Assembly (NCBI GenBank): GCA_947178115.1
Contig: CAMWXF010000003.1
Span: 1-20,449, forward strand
Source of the DNA: an uncultured Lachnospiraceae bacterium
Lineage (GTDB): Bacteria > Bacillota > Clostridia > Lachnospirales > Lachnospiraceae
Length of the DNA stretch: 20,449 nt
Reading direction: 5' to 3'
Shown here: piece by piece, positions 8,411 to 16,968 of the stretch
Layout: every line of letters begins with the position of its first letter
How positions within the stretch are numbered: the first letter of the stretch is position 1
Program-made: the position numbers and the translations under genes
Notes under the pieces: model-generated
Told to the model about the DNA's origin: nothing
What the model saw: only the letters and a program-made list of their open reading frames with translations
Database searches by the model: none

Positions 8411-8425
8411 TGAAAAAGAAGGATA
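8228..8425 (+). repeat. Polypurine tract encoding the K/R-rich adhesin tail and running into the pilin start
   Basis: Nearly 200 bases are almost entirely A and G on the + strand. They encode adhesin residues 1599-1658 (37 of 60 are Lys or Arg) and the first codons of the pilin. An internal imperfect protein repeat is visible: KGSEGKKRER then KGSEQKRRER. Such tracts are prone to slippage and can form triplex DNA; neither is shown here. Confidence 0.75.
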
Positions 8426-10515
8426 AGGTAAAGAGCGGCATTCGAATGGCCGTGGGACTGCTTTTAACGGTATGTATGATTTTCGCGGGAGCGTTGCTGG
8501 GAGGAGCGATGAAGGCGGAAGCTGTGGCGCCGACGATTGATTTCACTAAGACCGACGGTAGCATTACGATTCATAAGTATGAGTATAATGGAACCGGAGG
8601 GGAGCAGGGAACAGGTCAGGAAAGTGACAAAAACAAAGTGCCGACGACTGGTGATGATGCTGCAACAGAATTGGAAGATGTAGAGTTTACGCTCTATAAG
8701 GTAAAGGATGCTGATGCGTTGAAAGCGATATATCAAGGCATCTCGGCAGACGCGATGCCCGAGCTGAGTACTTATTGGAATTCTACAGATGAAAAACTGA
8801 CGAGTGCAGGGGAGGCTTTATCTAAAATTTCTGCGAAAAAAACAGGCAGTAATGGAGAAGTAAAGTTTGATAATCTTCCGGTAGGCATTTATCTGGTAGT
8901 GGAAACAGACGTTCCGCCAAATGTTACTAAGAAAAGTGCATTTCTTGTATCCATCCCTACCACAATTAATGAGAACGACTGGCTGTATGACGTCCATGTG
9001 TTTCCTAAGAATGCCACGACCTATGGCAAGAAAGTGACGCTGTTAAAAAAGGGAAAAGATGGTACGACGGAAACAGATTTGAATGGAGTTACCTTTGTGC
9101 TGCAGCGCAAAAAGGTAGAGAAAGGGGAAGACAATAAGGATATAGTTACATGGGAACCGGTAACAGTAACAGGTAAAGGCGATCCGGTAACATTGACAAC
9201 TGCAAATGGAAAAATTGAGGTATCTGATTTGCCACCCGGAACTTATCGGTTTATGGAAACGGGTATAGGCGATAATACCGGATATATTGCAGATTTATCT
9301 AAGGCTTATGAATTTGTTGTCAATGAGAACGGAAAAATTGAGAAAAGTGATGACGATGACGATGACAGTTATATAAAAATTAATGCTGACGGGTCAGCAG
9401 AAATTACTGTAATCAATCACAAACCGGACGTGGATAAAAAAGTAAAAGATAAAGACGGTAATTGGGTGCAGGAGGCAGATTACAGCGTCGGTGACACAAT
9501 TTCCTATCAGATTGCAATAAAGGTTCCTGAGAATATTGCGAAGCTGAAAACATTTAAGGTACAAGATACGCCGAACGGCATCGAGTATAAGTCTGGAACT
9601 TTAAAGGTATATGAGGCAGCGGCAGATGGGAATATGGATGCAACTAAGGAAATAACCGCTGGTTACACTGTGACAGAAGGGACTCCGACGAATGGCTTTA
9701 CTGTTGAATTTACACTTATTCCCACCCCTGGAAAGATTACGGACTATGCGGGTAAGACAATTTGTATCACTTATAACGCCGTGCTGACGGATGGCGCAGT
9801 AGTAAATGCAGGAAATACCAATACCGTAAAATTGATTTATTCAAATCAAATTAAGCCAGAGGATTCGGAAGATGAAGAACCGCCGTCGGAGGATGAGATA
9901 GAAGACAGCACGGTAGTTTACACCTTCCAGCTGGATATTACGAAAAACGGAAAGACAGATAGCGGGGAAGAACCGTTGCAAGGGGTTACCTTTGATTTGT
10001 ACAAAGAGACTACAGACGCTGATACGGATAAAATAGCTGATGCCGACGCAAAGGCGGCCGGGTTGGACACTTCCAAAAAATGGAAAAAGATAAATAGTGC
10101 TGCTCTGGAGACAGACGAAAACGGAAAAATTTCTGTCGAAGGGCTTGCAAAAGGCATTTATTATCTTGTGGAAACACAAACAAATGACGGCTACAATCTG
10201 TTATCGAAACCGATAAAAGTGGAATTAACTACGAAGTATAAGACTGACTTTAAAGATACTTACACTGATGACAATGGTGTCATTATCAAACATGAAGTTG
10301 AAGTTAAGGAAGACGGAACTTCGATAACACAGGAGATAAAAGTAAATGATGGCAATAATGTGGTCGATACTGTTACCATCCTCAACACCAAAGGCTTCAC
10401 CCTGCCGACCACCGGTGGCGCGGGAGGATTTCTGTTCGCGGTGGTTGGATGTGTGGTTATGATTGTGGGCATCATTCTTTTCAAGGGAACGAAGAAAAAG
10501 CCTGAAAGCGAATAA
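8407..10515 (+). CDS. Major (backbone) pilin of a sortase-assembled pilus
   Basis: 702 residues. A signal peptide (hydrophobic core MAVGLLLTVCMIFAGALLGG) is followed by an N-terminal domain starting SITIHKYE, with an E-box at GIYLVVET (E166). The pilin motif WLYDVHVFPKN follows, with K201 as the expected cross-linking lysine. A second Cna-B-like module (about 203-335, E-box YRFMET, E284), a fimbrial mid-domain starting KPDVDKKV with YSVGDTISYQI (about 340-495), and a SpaA-type C-terminal domain (E-box GIYYLVETQTNDGYNLL, E589) come before LPTTG (666-670), a membrane helix and a short basic tail. Family knowledge: sortase C joins the LPXT threonine of one subunit to the pilin-motif lysine of the next, and each E-box Glu supports an intramolecular isopeptide bond. 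ATG 8407 overlaps the adhesin stop; ATG 8410, with AGAGG 6 bases upstream, may be the true start. Full expression may need an internal promoter, which I could not identify. Confidence 0.92.
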   Translation: MMKKKDKVKSGIRMAVGLLLTVCMIFAGALLGGAMKAEAVAPTIDFTKTDGSITIHKYEYNGTGGEQGTGQESDKNKVPTTGDDAATELEDVEFTLYKVKDADALKAIYQGISADAMPELSTYWNSTDEKLTSAGEALSKISAKKTGSNGEVKFDNLPVGIYLVVETDVPPNVTKKSAFLVSIPTTINENDWLYDVHVFPKNATTYGKKVTLLKKGKDGTTETDLNGVTFVLQRKKVEKGEDNKDIVTWEPVTVTGKGDPVTLTTANGKIEVSDLPPGTYRFMETGIGDNTGYIADLSKAYEFVVNENGKIEKSDDDDDDSYIKINADGSAEITVINHKPDVDKKVKDKDGNWVQEADYSVGDTISYQIAIKVPENIAKLKTFKVQDTPNGIEYKSGTLKVYEAAADGNMDATKEITAGYTVTEGTPTNGFTVEFTLIPTPGKITDYAGKTICITYNAVLTDGAVVNAGNTNTVKLIYSNQIKPEDSEDEEPPSEDEIEDSTVVYTFQLDITKNGKTDSGEEPLQGVTFDLYKETTDADTDKIADADAKAAGLDTSKKWKKINSAALETDENGKISVEGLAKGIYYLVETQTNDGYNLLSKPIKVELTTKYKTDFKDTYTDDNGVIIKHEVEVKEDGTSITQEIKVNDGNNVVDTVTILNTKGFTLPTTGGAGGFLFAVVGCVVMIVGIILFKGTKKKPESE

Positions 10516-10527
10516 AAGAGATTTTGG

Positions 10528-10569
10528 CCAAGGCTCCTGCGGCACAACTGCGGGAGCTTAGGTCTTTTT
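10528..10569 (+). terminator. Hairpin and T-run between pilin and first sortase (terminator or attenuator)
   Basis: GCTCCTGC (10533-10540) pairs with GCGGGAGC (10550-10557). The stem extends by AG/TT and, past one mismatch, by CC/GG, and TCTTTTT follows directly. Downstream genes have no clear promoter in the 30 bases before the sortase start, so partial read-through giving more pilin than sortase transcript is likely. Confidence 0.8.
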
Positions 10570-10599
10570 AGTGTTATTTTAGTGTAGGAGCGGAAGGCT

Positions 10600-11520
10600 A
10601 TGAACAAGATAAAGAGAGTGGGCGCGCTTCTGATGATACTGTCCGGTTTTGCGATTGCAATGTATCCTTTCTTCAGCAATCTTTTATATAATCGCAATGC
10701 CTCTAAGGTGATTGAGGAATATGAGGAAGAGATCACGAATCTGGAGCAGGAAGAGATCGATGCCATTAAAGAGGCGGCAGAACAATACAACAGCCAGCTA
10801 CAGGCGGCGGTGTTGAAAGATGAGAGCGGGCAATGGCGTCAGGAAGGCACAAGCTATCTGGATATGCTGGATGTCGGAAGCGCGCTTGGCTATATTACGA
10901 TTCCGAAAATAGACGTGAACCTTCCCATATACTATGGAACCAGTGAAGAGGTGCTTTTGAAGGGTGTAGGTTACATTGAACAGACCTCATTTCCTTTAGG
11001 GGGAGAGGGAACGCACAGCGTGTTGACGGGACACAGAGGCATGCCGAATGCGCTTCTTTTTACCGATTTGGATAAGGTGGAAAAGGGGGACAGGTTTTAT
11101 CTTCATGTTTTAGACGAAACGCTGGCATATCAGGTAGATCAGATCCGGGTAGTGGAGCCGGATGATACGAGCAGTCTGAAGGTGATAGGGAAAAAGGATT
11201 ATTGTTCTCTGGTTACCTGTACTCCTTATGCGATCAATTCCCATCGGCTGATTCTCAGAGGGACAAGGGTGCCCTATACCGGAGAAGAGGAAAGCGCGGA
11301 AACCGGATACCGGGGCTTTAGCACAGGCATGGTAGTAAAGCGGGTTATTGATGTGTGGCCCATACTTCTGGCGGCGGTGATTCTGGTTATCGGCGTGGAG
11401 TTCCTGTTGATGCTGTTCCTGATACAGAGAGTTGTGAAAAAGCAGCAAAGAGAAGCCAAAGAGAAGAACAGAAACGAAAGAGATAAAAAGAAGAAAAGGC
11501 ATAGAGGAAATCGGGAGTGA
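10600..11520 (+). CDS. Class C (pilus) sortase, first copy
   Basis: 306 residues. An N-terminal membrane segment (GALLMILSGFAIAMYPFF) is followed by a coiled-coil-like acidic stretch, the sortase beta-barrel (about 90-230), and a second membrane helix near 250-275 that ends in a very basic tail, the two-helix topology typical of class C. Catalytic residues are H145 (TGHRG), C207 (LVTCTPY) and R216 (NSHRLILRG). A sortase C polymerises pilin on the outer face of the membrane. A canonical DPF/DPW lid motif is not visible; the corresponding region reads LKDESGQW. AGGAG (10586-10590) lies 9 bases before the ATG. The stop overlaps the next start by 4 bases (GTGA). Confidence 0.93.
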   Translation: MNKIKRVGALLMILSGFAIAMYPFFSNLLYNRNASKVIEEYEEEITNLEQEEIDAIKEAAEQYNSQLQAAVLKDESGQWRQEGTSYLDMLDVGSALGYITIPKIDVNLPIYYGTSEEVLLKGVGYIEQTSFPLGGEGTHSVLTGHRGMPNALLFTDLDKVEKGDRFYLHVLDETLAYQVDQIRVVEPDDTSSLKVIGKKDYCSLVTCTPYAINSHRLILRGTRVPYTGEEESAETGYRGFSTGMVVKRVIDVWPILLAAVILVIGVEFLLMLFLIQRVVKKQQREAKEKNRNERDKKKKRHRGNRE

Positions 11521-12584
11521 TTCGGAAAATATTGCGGGTAATATCCGTACTTGTGGTTATTCTGGGTGCATGCATCTGTATGTACCCTCAGGCAAGCCTT
11601 ATGTACGGTAGATATGAAAGAAAAGCAGCTATTCGGGAATTTCAGCAGATGACGGAAGCCCACAGGGGACAGAGAGCGAAACAGCCGGCTGCGGCAGAAG
11701 GACGTGGAACAGAGGGGACATCCGCAGCGGAGGGACAGGAAACAGGACAGCCGCCGGAGGCGGAAGCACAGGAAATGACAACGCAAGAGACGTCCCTTGA
11801 CAGGCTTTATCGGGATCTGCGGGCATATAATGAGCGAATCTGGCAGGAAAAGCAGTCAGGGCTTAAGGATGCCTTTGCCTACGAAGACAGTTGTTTTGAT
11901 CTGACGGAATATGGATTGGAGAATAATATCATCGGGGTATTATGGATTCCGGCAATGGAGGTGGAGCTTCCGCTGTACCTCGGAGCTGCGCAGGAGAATA
12001 TGAAAAAAGGGGCGGCGGTTCTGGGACAGACATCTATGCCCATAGGGGGAAAGGATACGAATACTGTTATCGCCGCGCACAGGGGCGGCGGCGCTACGCC
12101 GATGTTTCGAAACATTCAGCTGCTGCAGACCGGGGATAAGATTCAGGTGACCACCCCGTTTGATACGTTGATTTACAGGGTGTCGGAGATTCAGGTGATT
12201 CTTCCGGATGAAATTGATAAGATTTTGATCGAGCCGGGTGAGGATTGTATCACCCTCCTCACCTGCCATCCCTACACGAAGAATACGCACCGGTATCTGG
12301 TAAAGGCGCTCCGTTCCGAAGAGGGGGAGACGAGCCGTGAAGCGGATCTGCAGGAGGTGGAGGAAACCCGGACAGAGGTTCGGGAAGAATTGGAGCCTGT
12401 AGCGGACGAACTGTTGGATGCAACGGGAGTTCATTACTCGGAGACGCAGATTTTGTTGGAAAAGTATGGATTTGCTACCGGAATGGCGATCCTGGTTTAT
12501 TTTTGCGTCAGTGAGATCGTTAGTTTTCTGCGTGCGAAGAAAAAGAGGAAAAGAAGGGAGCGGGATAAATGCGGCGTAAAATAG
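11517..12584 (+). CDS. Class C-like sortase, second copy, divergent
   Basis: 355 residues, starting with GTG in a 4-base overlap with the previous stop. Membrane helix 1 (VISVLVVILGACICMYPQ) is followed by an unusual Ala/Glu/Gly/Thr/Pro-rich low-complexity stretch (about 55-95). The lid region contains FDLTEYG, and the barrel has GQTSMPIGG. Catalytic residues are H188 (AAHRGG), C250 (LLTCHPY) and R259 (NTHRYL). A second helix near 320-340 and a basic tail (KKKRKRRERDK) complete class C topology. It differs clearly from the first sortase, so it is unlikely to be a recent duplicate. It may have a distinct job such as tip addition or handover, but the sequence does not decide this. It overlaps the moxR start by 16 bases. 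Confidence 0.92.
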   Translation: MIRKILRVISVLVVILGACICMYPQASLMYGRYERKAAIREFQQMTEAHRGQRAKQPAAAEGRGTEGTSAAEGQETGQPPEAEAQEMTTQETSLDRLYRDLRAYNERIWQEKQSGLKDAFAYEDSCFDLTEYGLENNIIGVLWIPAMEVELPLYLGAAQENMKKGAAVLGQTSMPIGGKDTNTVIAAHRGGGATPMFRNIQLLQTGDKIQVTTPFDTLIYRVSEIQVILPDEIDKILIEPGEDCITLLTCHPYTKNTHRYLVKALRSEEGETSREADLQEVEETRTEVREELEPVADELLDATGVHYSETQILLEKYGFATGMAILVYFCVSEIVSFLRAKKKRKRRERDKCGVK

Positions 12585-13516
12585 ATTTGGTTATGGACGA
12601 GGTTGGAAAAGCTATCGTAGGAAAGGATGAGTGTATCAGGAAGGTCATGATGGCAACGCTTGCGCAGGGGCATATTCTGATAGAGGATATTCCGGGGGTA
12701 GGCAAAACGACCCTTGCGCTCGCATTCGCCAGAGCAATGGGACTTAAGCAGAACCGTGTACAGTTTACACCGGATGTGCTGCCATCGGATATTACCGGAT
12801 TTTCTTCTTATGACAAGGAAAGCGGAAGTTTCCGGTATCACGAGGGAGCCGTGATGTGCAACGTCCTGCTGGCGGATGAGATCAACCGTACTTCCGCGAA
12901 GACACAGTCAGCGCTTCTGGAGGTGATGGAGGAATATGCCATCACGGTGGATGGCGTGAACCGGCCGGTTCCACAGCCTTTTTTCGTGATTGCCACAGAG
13001 AATCCGGTGGGCGCCGCAGGAACGCAGATGCTGCCGGAATCCCAGCTTGACCGGTTCCTGATCTGTATTGTTATGGGATATTTGGATAAACAGGATGAGA
13101 AGAGTGTTCTAAGGGACTGGGAGAGAAAGGGAATCTTAGAGAGCATCGAGCCGGTCATTACACGGCAGGAGCTGATGCGTATGCAGGAAAAGGTGAAAGC
13201 TGTCTTTATCCATGACAAGATTATGGATTATATTATTGAACTGTCGGATGCTACGAGAAATCATGAGCAGATTCAGTTGGGTTTGAGTACCAGAGGTTCC
13301 ATAGCCGTGGCAAGGATGGCAAGAGCGGCGGCGTATGTAGAAGGAAGAAGTTTCGTAATACCGGAGGATGTGCGGGAGGTTTTTTCGGATGTAGCAAGAC
13401 ACAGATTGAAGATGGCGCATCAGACCAGAATGAGGCAGGTAAGCGTGGGACAGGTAATAGAGGAAATTCTGCATCAGGTCAGGATGCCGAGACCGGAAGA
13501 TAAATATGAAAAATAA
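12569..13516 (+). CDS. MoxR-family AAA+ ATPase
   Basis: 315 residues. Walker A GVGKTT (43-48, K46), the MoxR-type segment QFTPDVLPSDITGFSSYD, Walker B LLADEINR (D103-E104), and a sensor segment FVIATENPVGAAGTQMLPESQLDRF are all intact. The C-terminal helical lid contains STRGSIAVARMARAAA. MoxR ATPases act as chaperone-like motors in the cytoplasm and are usually encoded beside DUF58 and transglutaminase-like or vWA proteins, as here. Start ATG 12569 overlaps the second sortase, and the end overlaps the DUF58 gene by 11 bases, so co-expression with the pilus genes is near certain. The target is inferred to be an envelope protein, perhaps a sortase-pilus component. Confidence 0.95.
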   Translation: MRRKIDLVMDEVGKAIVGKDECIRKVMMATLAQGHILIEDIPGVGKTTLALAFARAMGLKQNRVQFTPDVLPSDITGFSSYDKESGSFRYHEGAVMCNVLLADEINRTSAKTQSALLEVMEEYAITVDGVNRPVPQPFFVIATENPVGAAGTQMLPESQLDRFLICIVMGYLDKQDEKSVLRDWERKGILESIEPVITRQELMRMQEKVKAVFIHDKIMDYIIELSDATRNHEQIQLGLSTRGSIAVARMARAAAYVEGRSFVIPEDVREVFSDVARHRLKMAHQTRMRQVSVGQVIEEILHQVRMPRPEDKYEK

Positions 13517-14528
13517 AGTGATATTTGTTTTGTTTATAGGAGTTGTAAGCGGTTTTTACCTTATGTCGGACAGCGCTTACGCAAGCCTGATATTAGGCGC
13601 ATCCATTATCACGGGCATACTCTTGTTGCTTCAGATGATGTATCTGAAGAGGCATCTGTGGGGAAGGATTCAGATGACGGAGAATCTGGTTACACGAGGC
13701 GATTCTATCCGCATTCCGGTGCTGGTCAAAAATTCCGGCAGACTTCCCGTGACACAGCTGACGGCATGGATCTGTTATGAAGATTCTGACTCAGAGAGAT
13801 GGGAGCGGATGGCAATATCGGGAGTGGTGGAAGCCGGCGGCGAGGTCTGTCTGGAGGCGGGCTTAAAAACCTGCCATTGCGGTATCGTGAATTTCTATCT
13901 GGAAAAGCTGACAGCGAGCGATTATTTTGGAATTTTTCGGGGAAAGTGCCCTGTTGAATCTGTGCGGAAGGAAGTATATGTGCTGCCGTGGATGAATGTT
14001 CCGATGGCAGATGCCCTGGCGGAAGCGGGGGATTTTGAAGGAAAGTATGGAGAGGATGTATACGAAACCTATGATATCAGGGAATTTCGCGATGGGGATG
14101 ATGTGCGGCAGATTCATTGGAAGCTGACGGCAAAAATGGATATTCTGCTGTTACGTGAATATCTAAAGACTTCGGAAAGCGGTGTTATGATCGGGCTGGA
14201 TTTTCAGGAGGAAAGAAAACGAAAGCTGTCCAGAGAGGAAATGGATATCTTTTTAGATAAGGCTTCTTCCCTGTCATGGGAAATATTGAAATGGGGAGTG
14301 TCCCACTATGTGATATGGAACAGGGAAAATGAGGCCGTTATACTTTTTATCGAGAATGAAGAGCAATTTACGGAATATCAGATGATACTGACAGGTGCGG
14401 TGGTGTGTGAAAGAGGCATGGATGCCGCATTGATGAAGGAGAAGGCTGTAGATGAAGAAAAGCTGCATGCCATCAGGCTGGATTTGGATGGGAAAATCTG
14501 CTGGGAGGACGGCAAAGAAATTAAATAG
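13506..14528 (+). CDS. DUF58 domain protein (MoxR partner)
   Basis: 340 residues. Two hydrophobic stretches at the N-terminus (about 4-20 and 26-43) form a membrane hairpin. A beta-rich region follows, then the DUF58 signature YDIREFRDGDDVRQIHWKL (about 190-208) with LLLREYL. DUF58 proteins are membrane-tethered partners of MoxR ATPases, with a cytosolic or extracytoplasmic vWA-related fold whose role is poorly defined. The gene overlaps moxR by 11 bases and the next gene by 77 bases, which is a strong sign of translational coupling in this operon. Confidence 0.93.
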   Translation: MKNKVIFVLFIGVVSGFYLMSDSAYASLILGASIITGILLLLQMMYLKRHLWGRIQMTENLVTRGDSIRIPVLVKNSGRLPVTQLTAWICYEDSDSERWERMAISGVVEAGGEVCLEAGLKTCHCGIVNFYLEKLTASDYFGIFRGKCPVESVRKEVYVLPWMNVPMADALAEAGDFEGKYGEDVYETYDIREFRDGDDVRQIHWKLTAKMDILLLREYLKTSESGVMIGLDFQEERKRKLSREEMDIFLDKASSLSWEILKWGVSHYVIWNRENEAVILFIENEEQFTEYQMILTGAVVCERGMDAALMKEKAVDEEKLHAIRLDLDGKICWEDGKEIK

Positions 14529-16947
14529 CGGGGTGCTGCCGGAGAAACAGCAGGTGTTTCAGCGTGAAGGGAAGTATCTTTCTCTACAGAGTTGCTTTTT
14601 GGTAGATTTCATCCTGCTGCTGATGGGGACAGAAGGGCTGATTACAGGTTTCTTTTCAGCATTTTCTTTTCCATGTTATGAGTGGGCGCTGTATGTGGCG
14701 GCCGGGGTACTGACGTTTGCAACTGCCTTATTCTTTTCCGTGAATATTCCGGCGAAATATAAAAGATATGCCTATGGTGCGGGCCTGGGAATCATAGTTT
14801 TGTTCGCATTTACCAATGGCAGATTTATGAAGCAGGGGTTCCTGGATTGCATTCAGGGGATGAAGACATCTTTTTATCTGCGTTACGAAAGTCAGATAGC
14901 GCCGGAGGAACTGATGTTGGAGAAGGGCAGCCTTACCTTGTTTTTTGCGCTTTTGAGTTGTGTGGTAGTATTTATTCTGGCTTATGCAACCATTGTAAAG
15001 GTGGATCTGCTGCCGATCTTTTTCATAGAATTTCCGGTGTTTATGGTGATTGTGTTGATGGGGCAGCATATAAATAATGTATCCCTGTCTTTGACACTGC
15101 TTCATTTCGTAGGCTGTATCGCGGAAGAATACGCTATGCGCGGGAAAAATACAGAGAATTACATGAATGGGGATCAAACTAAATGGTGTCTGCGGTCAGT
15201 GCAGAAAAAGGCTGCGTGTATCTCCGGACTCGGGGTGCTTATGGCGTCATGCATCAGTTTATATGTCTTAATGCCGCTTATGCCGGATAAAGTTCCTGCT
15301 TTGCAGAAGTGGGGCGCACGTCTGCAGAACAAGGTAGTCTCCGTTACGGCAGAGTATCTTCCCGTGGTCACTGCCGGAAAGTGGAAACTGAAGGTGCAGA
15401 CGGTGGGCGGCGGCGCGTCGGACGGCACTCTGGGCGATGTGGCGGGATACTCATTGACCAATCTGGACGATTTGATCGTGACTTCCACGATAGAGCCGAC
15501 GGAGACCCTTTATCTGAAGGGGTATATCGGAAGCATATATGAAGGGGATAAATGGTCGGAATTTGCGGAAGAACAGTTTGACTATGCTGCGATTTACTGG
15601 CATACTGAGGATAAACCGAGAACTTATGTACAGAATCTTCCTTTTCTGCGGCAGATCTATCAGGAAGCGAGGGAGGGCGCGGATACCGGGATGGGCATTT
15701 TGTCCATACAGAATATTAATGCAGGGGACAAGTATACCTTTGTGCCTTATTGTGCTTACTTAAATGATTATTACGAAATCAGTCAGGGCGATGGCAGTAT
15801 TATGAGCCAGAACAGAGCGGCAGATGAGATTTCCTATTTTCCGGTCAGCCTCTATGTAGAAACCATGCGGGGACGCGCCAAGGAGGAAAAAGAGGAGATT
15901 CTGGACAGGGCGGAAGCGGAATACAACGCTTATGTGCGGCAGCATTATCTGGCGCTGCCGGAGGGCTTCGAGCAGCTGCAGGAACAGTGTCAGGCGGAAA
16001 ATATCAGGGAAGATGACGTAGAGAATATCATCCGCTACGTGGAAACCTTTCTGGTGAGTAATTACCGGTATAATCTGGAAGTGCCGCGGCTGCCTAAGGG
16101 AAAAGATTTTGTGCAGCATTTTCTGTATGAATCGAAAGAGGGATACAGCGCCCATTTTGCATCAACAGCGACGCTGATGTTTCGTATGTTTGGGGTGCCT
16201 GCGCGCTATGTGACAGGTTATGCCGTGCCGGAGAGCCTCTTTAGCATGGATGCTGAGGGTAACTATACGGCGCTCCTGCAGTCGGATAACTCACATGCGT
16301 GGGCGGAAATCTATATGGAGGGAATCGGCTGGATTCCGGTGGAATGTACACCGGGCAATATCGGTGTGTTAAGAAATATTGATCTGTCCGAAGAGGAACA
16401 GGCGGCATTGCAGGAGGAAGAGGAACAGGCGGCAGAGAGGGCGGAAGCGGCATTGCAGGAGGAAGAAGAGGATAGTGAGATGTCGGAGGAGCCGCTTGCC
16501 TATATGAAGATCCGGCTGTATCTGGGCGGTGTCATTCTTGTGATTTGCGCGGCTGTTCTGGCGTTGCTGGTTTGGAGAGGCGTTCGTTATGAATTAAGAA
16601 GACATGGCTATGACAGAGGGGAAACGGCAAATGAAAGGCTGCTGTCCCTGTTCTGTCTGGTTCATGAGCTGCTCCAGAGGGCGGGGATGCCGAAAGAAGT
16701 ACGCTCTGCATCGCCGGAATTCGGCCGCTGGCTCAGAAGAGTCCTGCCGGGCATGACGAAAAAACAGGCGCGGGAAGTGGTAAGAATGGCGCTGGCTTCC
16801 GCGTATGGACAAAAGGAGACGAGTGATGAAGATGTACAGTTTATGAGGGGAATTTACCGAAGGTGCCGGAAGGCAGTAGGATATAGAAATAAGAAAGACA
16901 GGCATGATGCAAAGAAATATAAGAAGTTCATTAGGGAATCATCCTGA
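14452..16947 (+). CDS. Membrane transglutaminase-like protein with DUF4129-like C-terminus, catalytic Cys replaced by Ser
   Basis: 831 residues. About six hydrophobic helices (about 45-240) precede a large extracytoplasmic part. The transglutaminase-like core (about 530-640) reads KEGYSAHFASTATLMFRMFG, then VPARYVTGY, SHAWAEIY and WIPVECTPG. In active homologues the GY/FC position is Cys; here it is S566. H615 is kept, and E631 occupies the usual Asp position. A duplicated acidic linker, one membrane helix (about 690-712) and a DUF4129-like cytosolic domain follow. Family knowledge: such proteins (TgpA/YebA-like) sit with MoxR and DUF58 and may act on envelope peptides. The Ser variant could be a non-enzymatic peptide or pilus binder. 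ATG 14452 has AAGGAG at 14436-14441; ATG 14488 and GTG 14533 are alternatives that reduce the overlap. It is the last gene of the pilus operon. Confidence 0.9.
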   Translation: MKKSCMPSGWIWMGKSAGRTAKKLNSGVLPEKQQVFQREGKYLSLQSCFLVDFILLLMGTEGLITGFFSAFSFPCYEWALYVAAGVLTFATALFFSVNIPAKYKRYAYGAGLGIIVLFAFTNGRFMKQGFLDCIQGMKTSFYLRYESQIAPEELMLEKGSLTLFFALLSCVVVFILAYATIVKVDLLPIFFIEFPVFMVIVLMGQHINNVSLSLTLLHFVGCIAEEYAMRGKNTENYMNGDQTKWCLRSVQKKAACISGLGVLMASCISLYVLMPLMPDKVPALQKWGARLQNKVVSVTAEYLPVVTAGKWKLKVQTVGGGASDGTLGDVAGYSLTNLDDLIVTSTIEPTETLYLKGYIGSIYEGDKWSEFAEEQFDYAAIYWHTEDKPRTYVQNLPFLRQIYQEAREGADTGMGILSIQNINAGDKYTFVPYCAYLNDYYEISQGDGSIMSQNRAADEISYFPVSLYVETMRGRAKEEKEEILDRAEAEYNAYVRQHYLALPEGFEQLQEQCQAENIREDDVENIIRYVETFLVSNYRYNLEVPRLPKGKDFVQHFLYESKEGYSAHFASTATLMFRMFGVPARYVTGYAVPESLFSMDAEGNYTALLQSDNSHAWAEIYMEGIGWIPVECTPGNIGVLRNIDLSEEEQAALQEEEEQAAERAEAALQEEEEDSEMSEEPLAYMKIRLYLGGVILVICAAVLALLVWRGVRYELRRHGYDRGETANERLLSLFCLVHELLQRAGMPKEVRSASPEFGRWLRRVLPGMTKKQAREVVRMALASAYGQKETSDEDVQFMRGIYRRCRKAVGYRNKKDRHDAKKYKKFIRESS
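16402..16466 (+). repeat. 20-bp direct repeat in the acidic linker of the transglutaminase-like gene
   Basis: GCGGCATTGCAGGAGGAAGA occurs at 16402-16421 and 16447-16466, a 45-base (15-residue) period encoding AALQEEEE units. It is a recent in-frame tandem duplication in the segment before the C-terminal membrane helix. Confidence 0.85.
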
Positions 16948-16968
16948 TTACGATGTTGATGTAAAACC

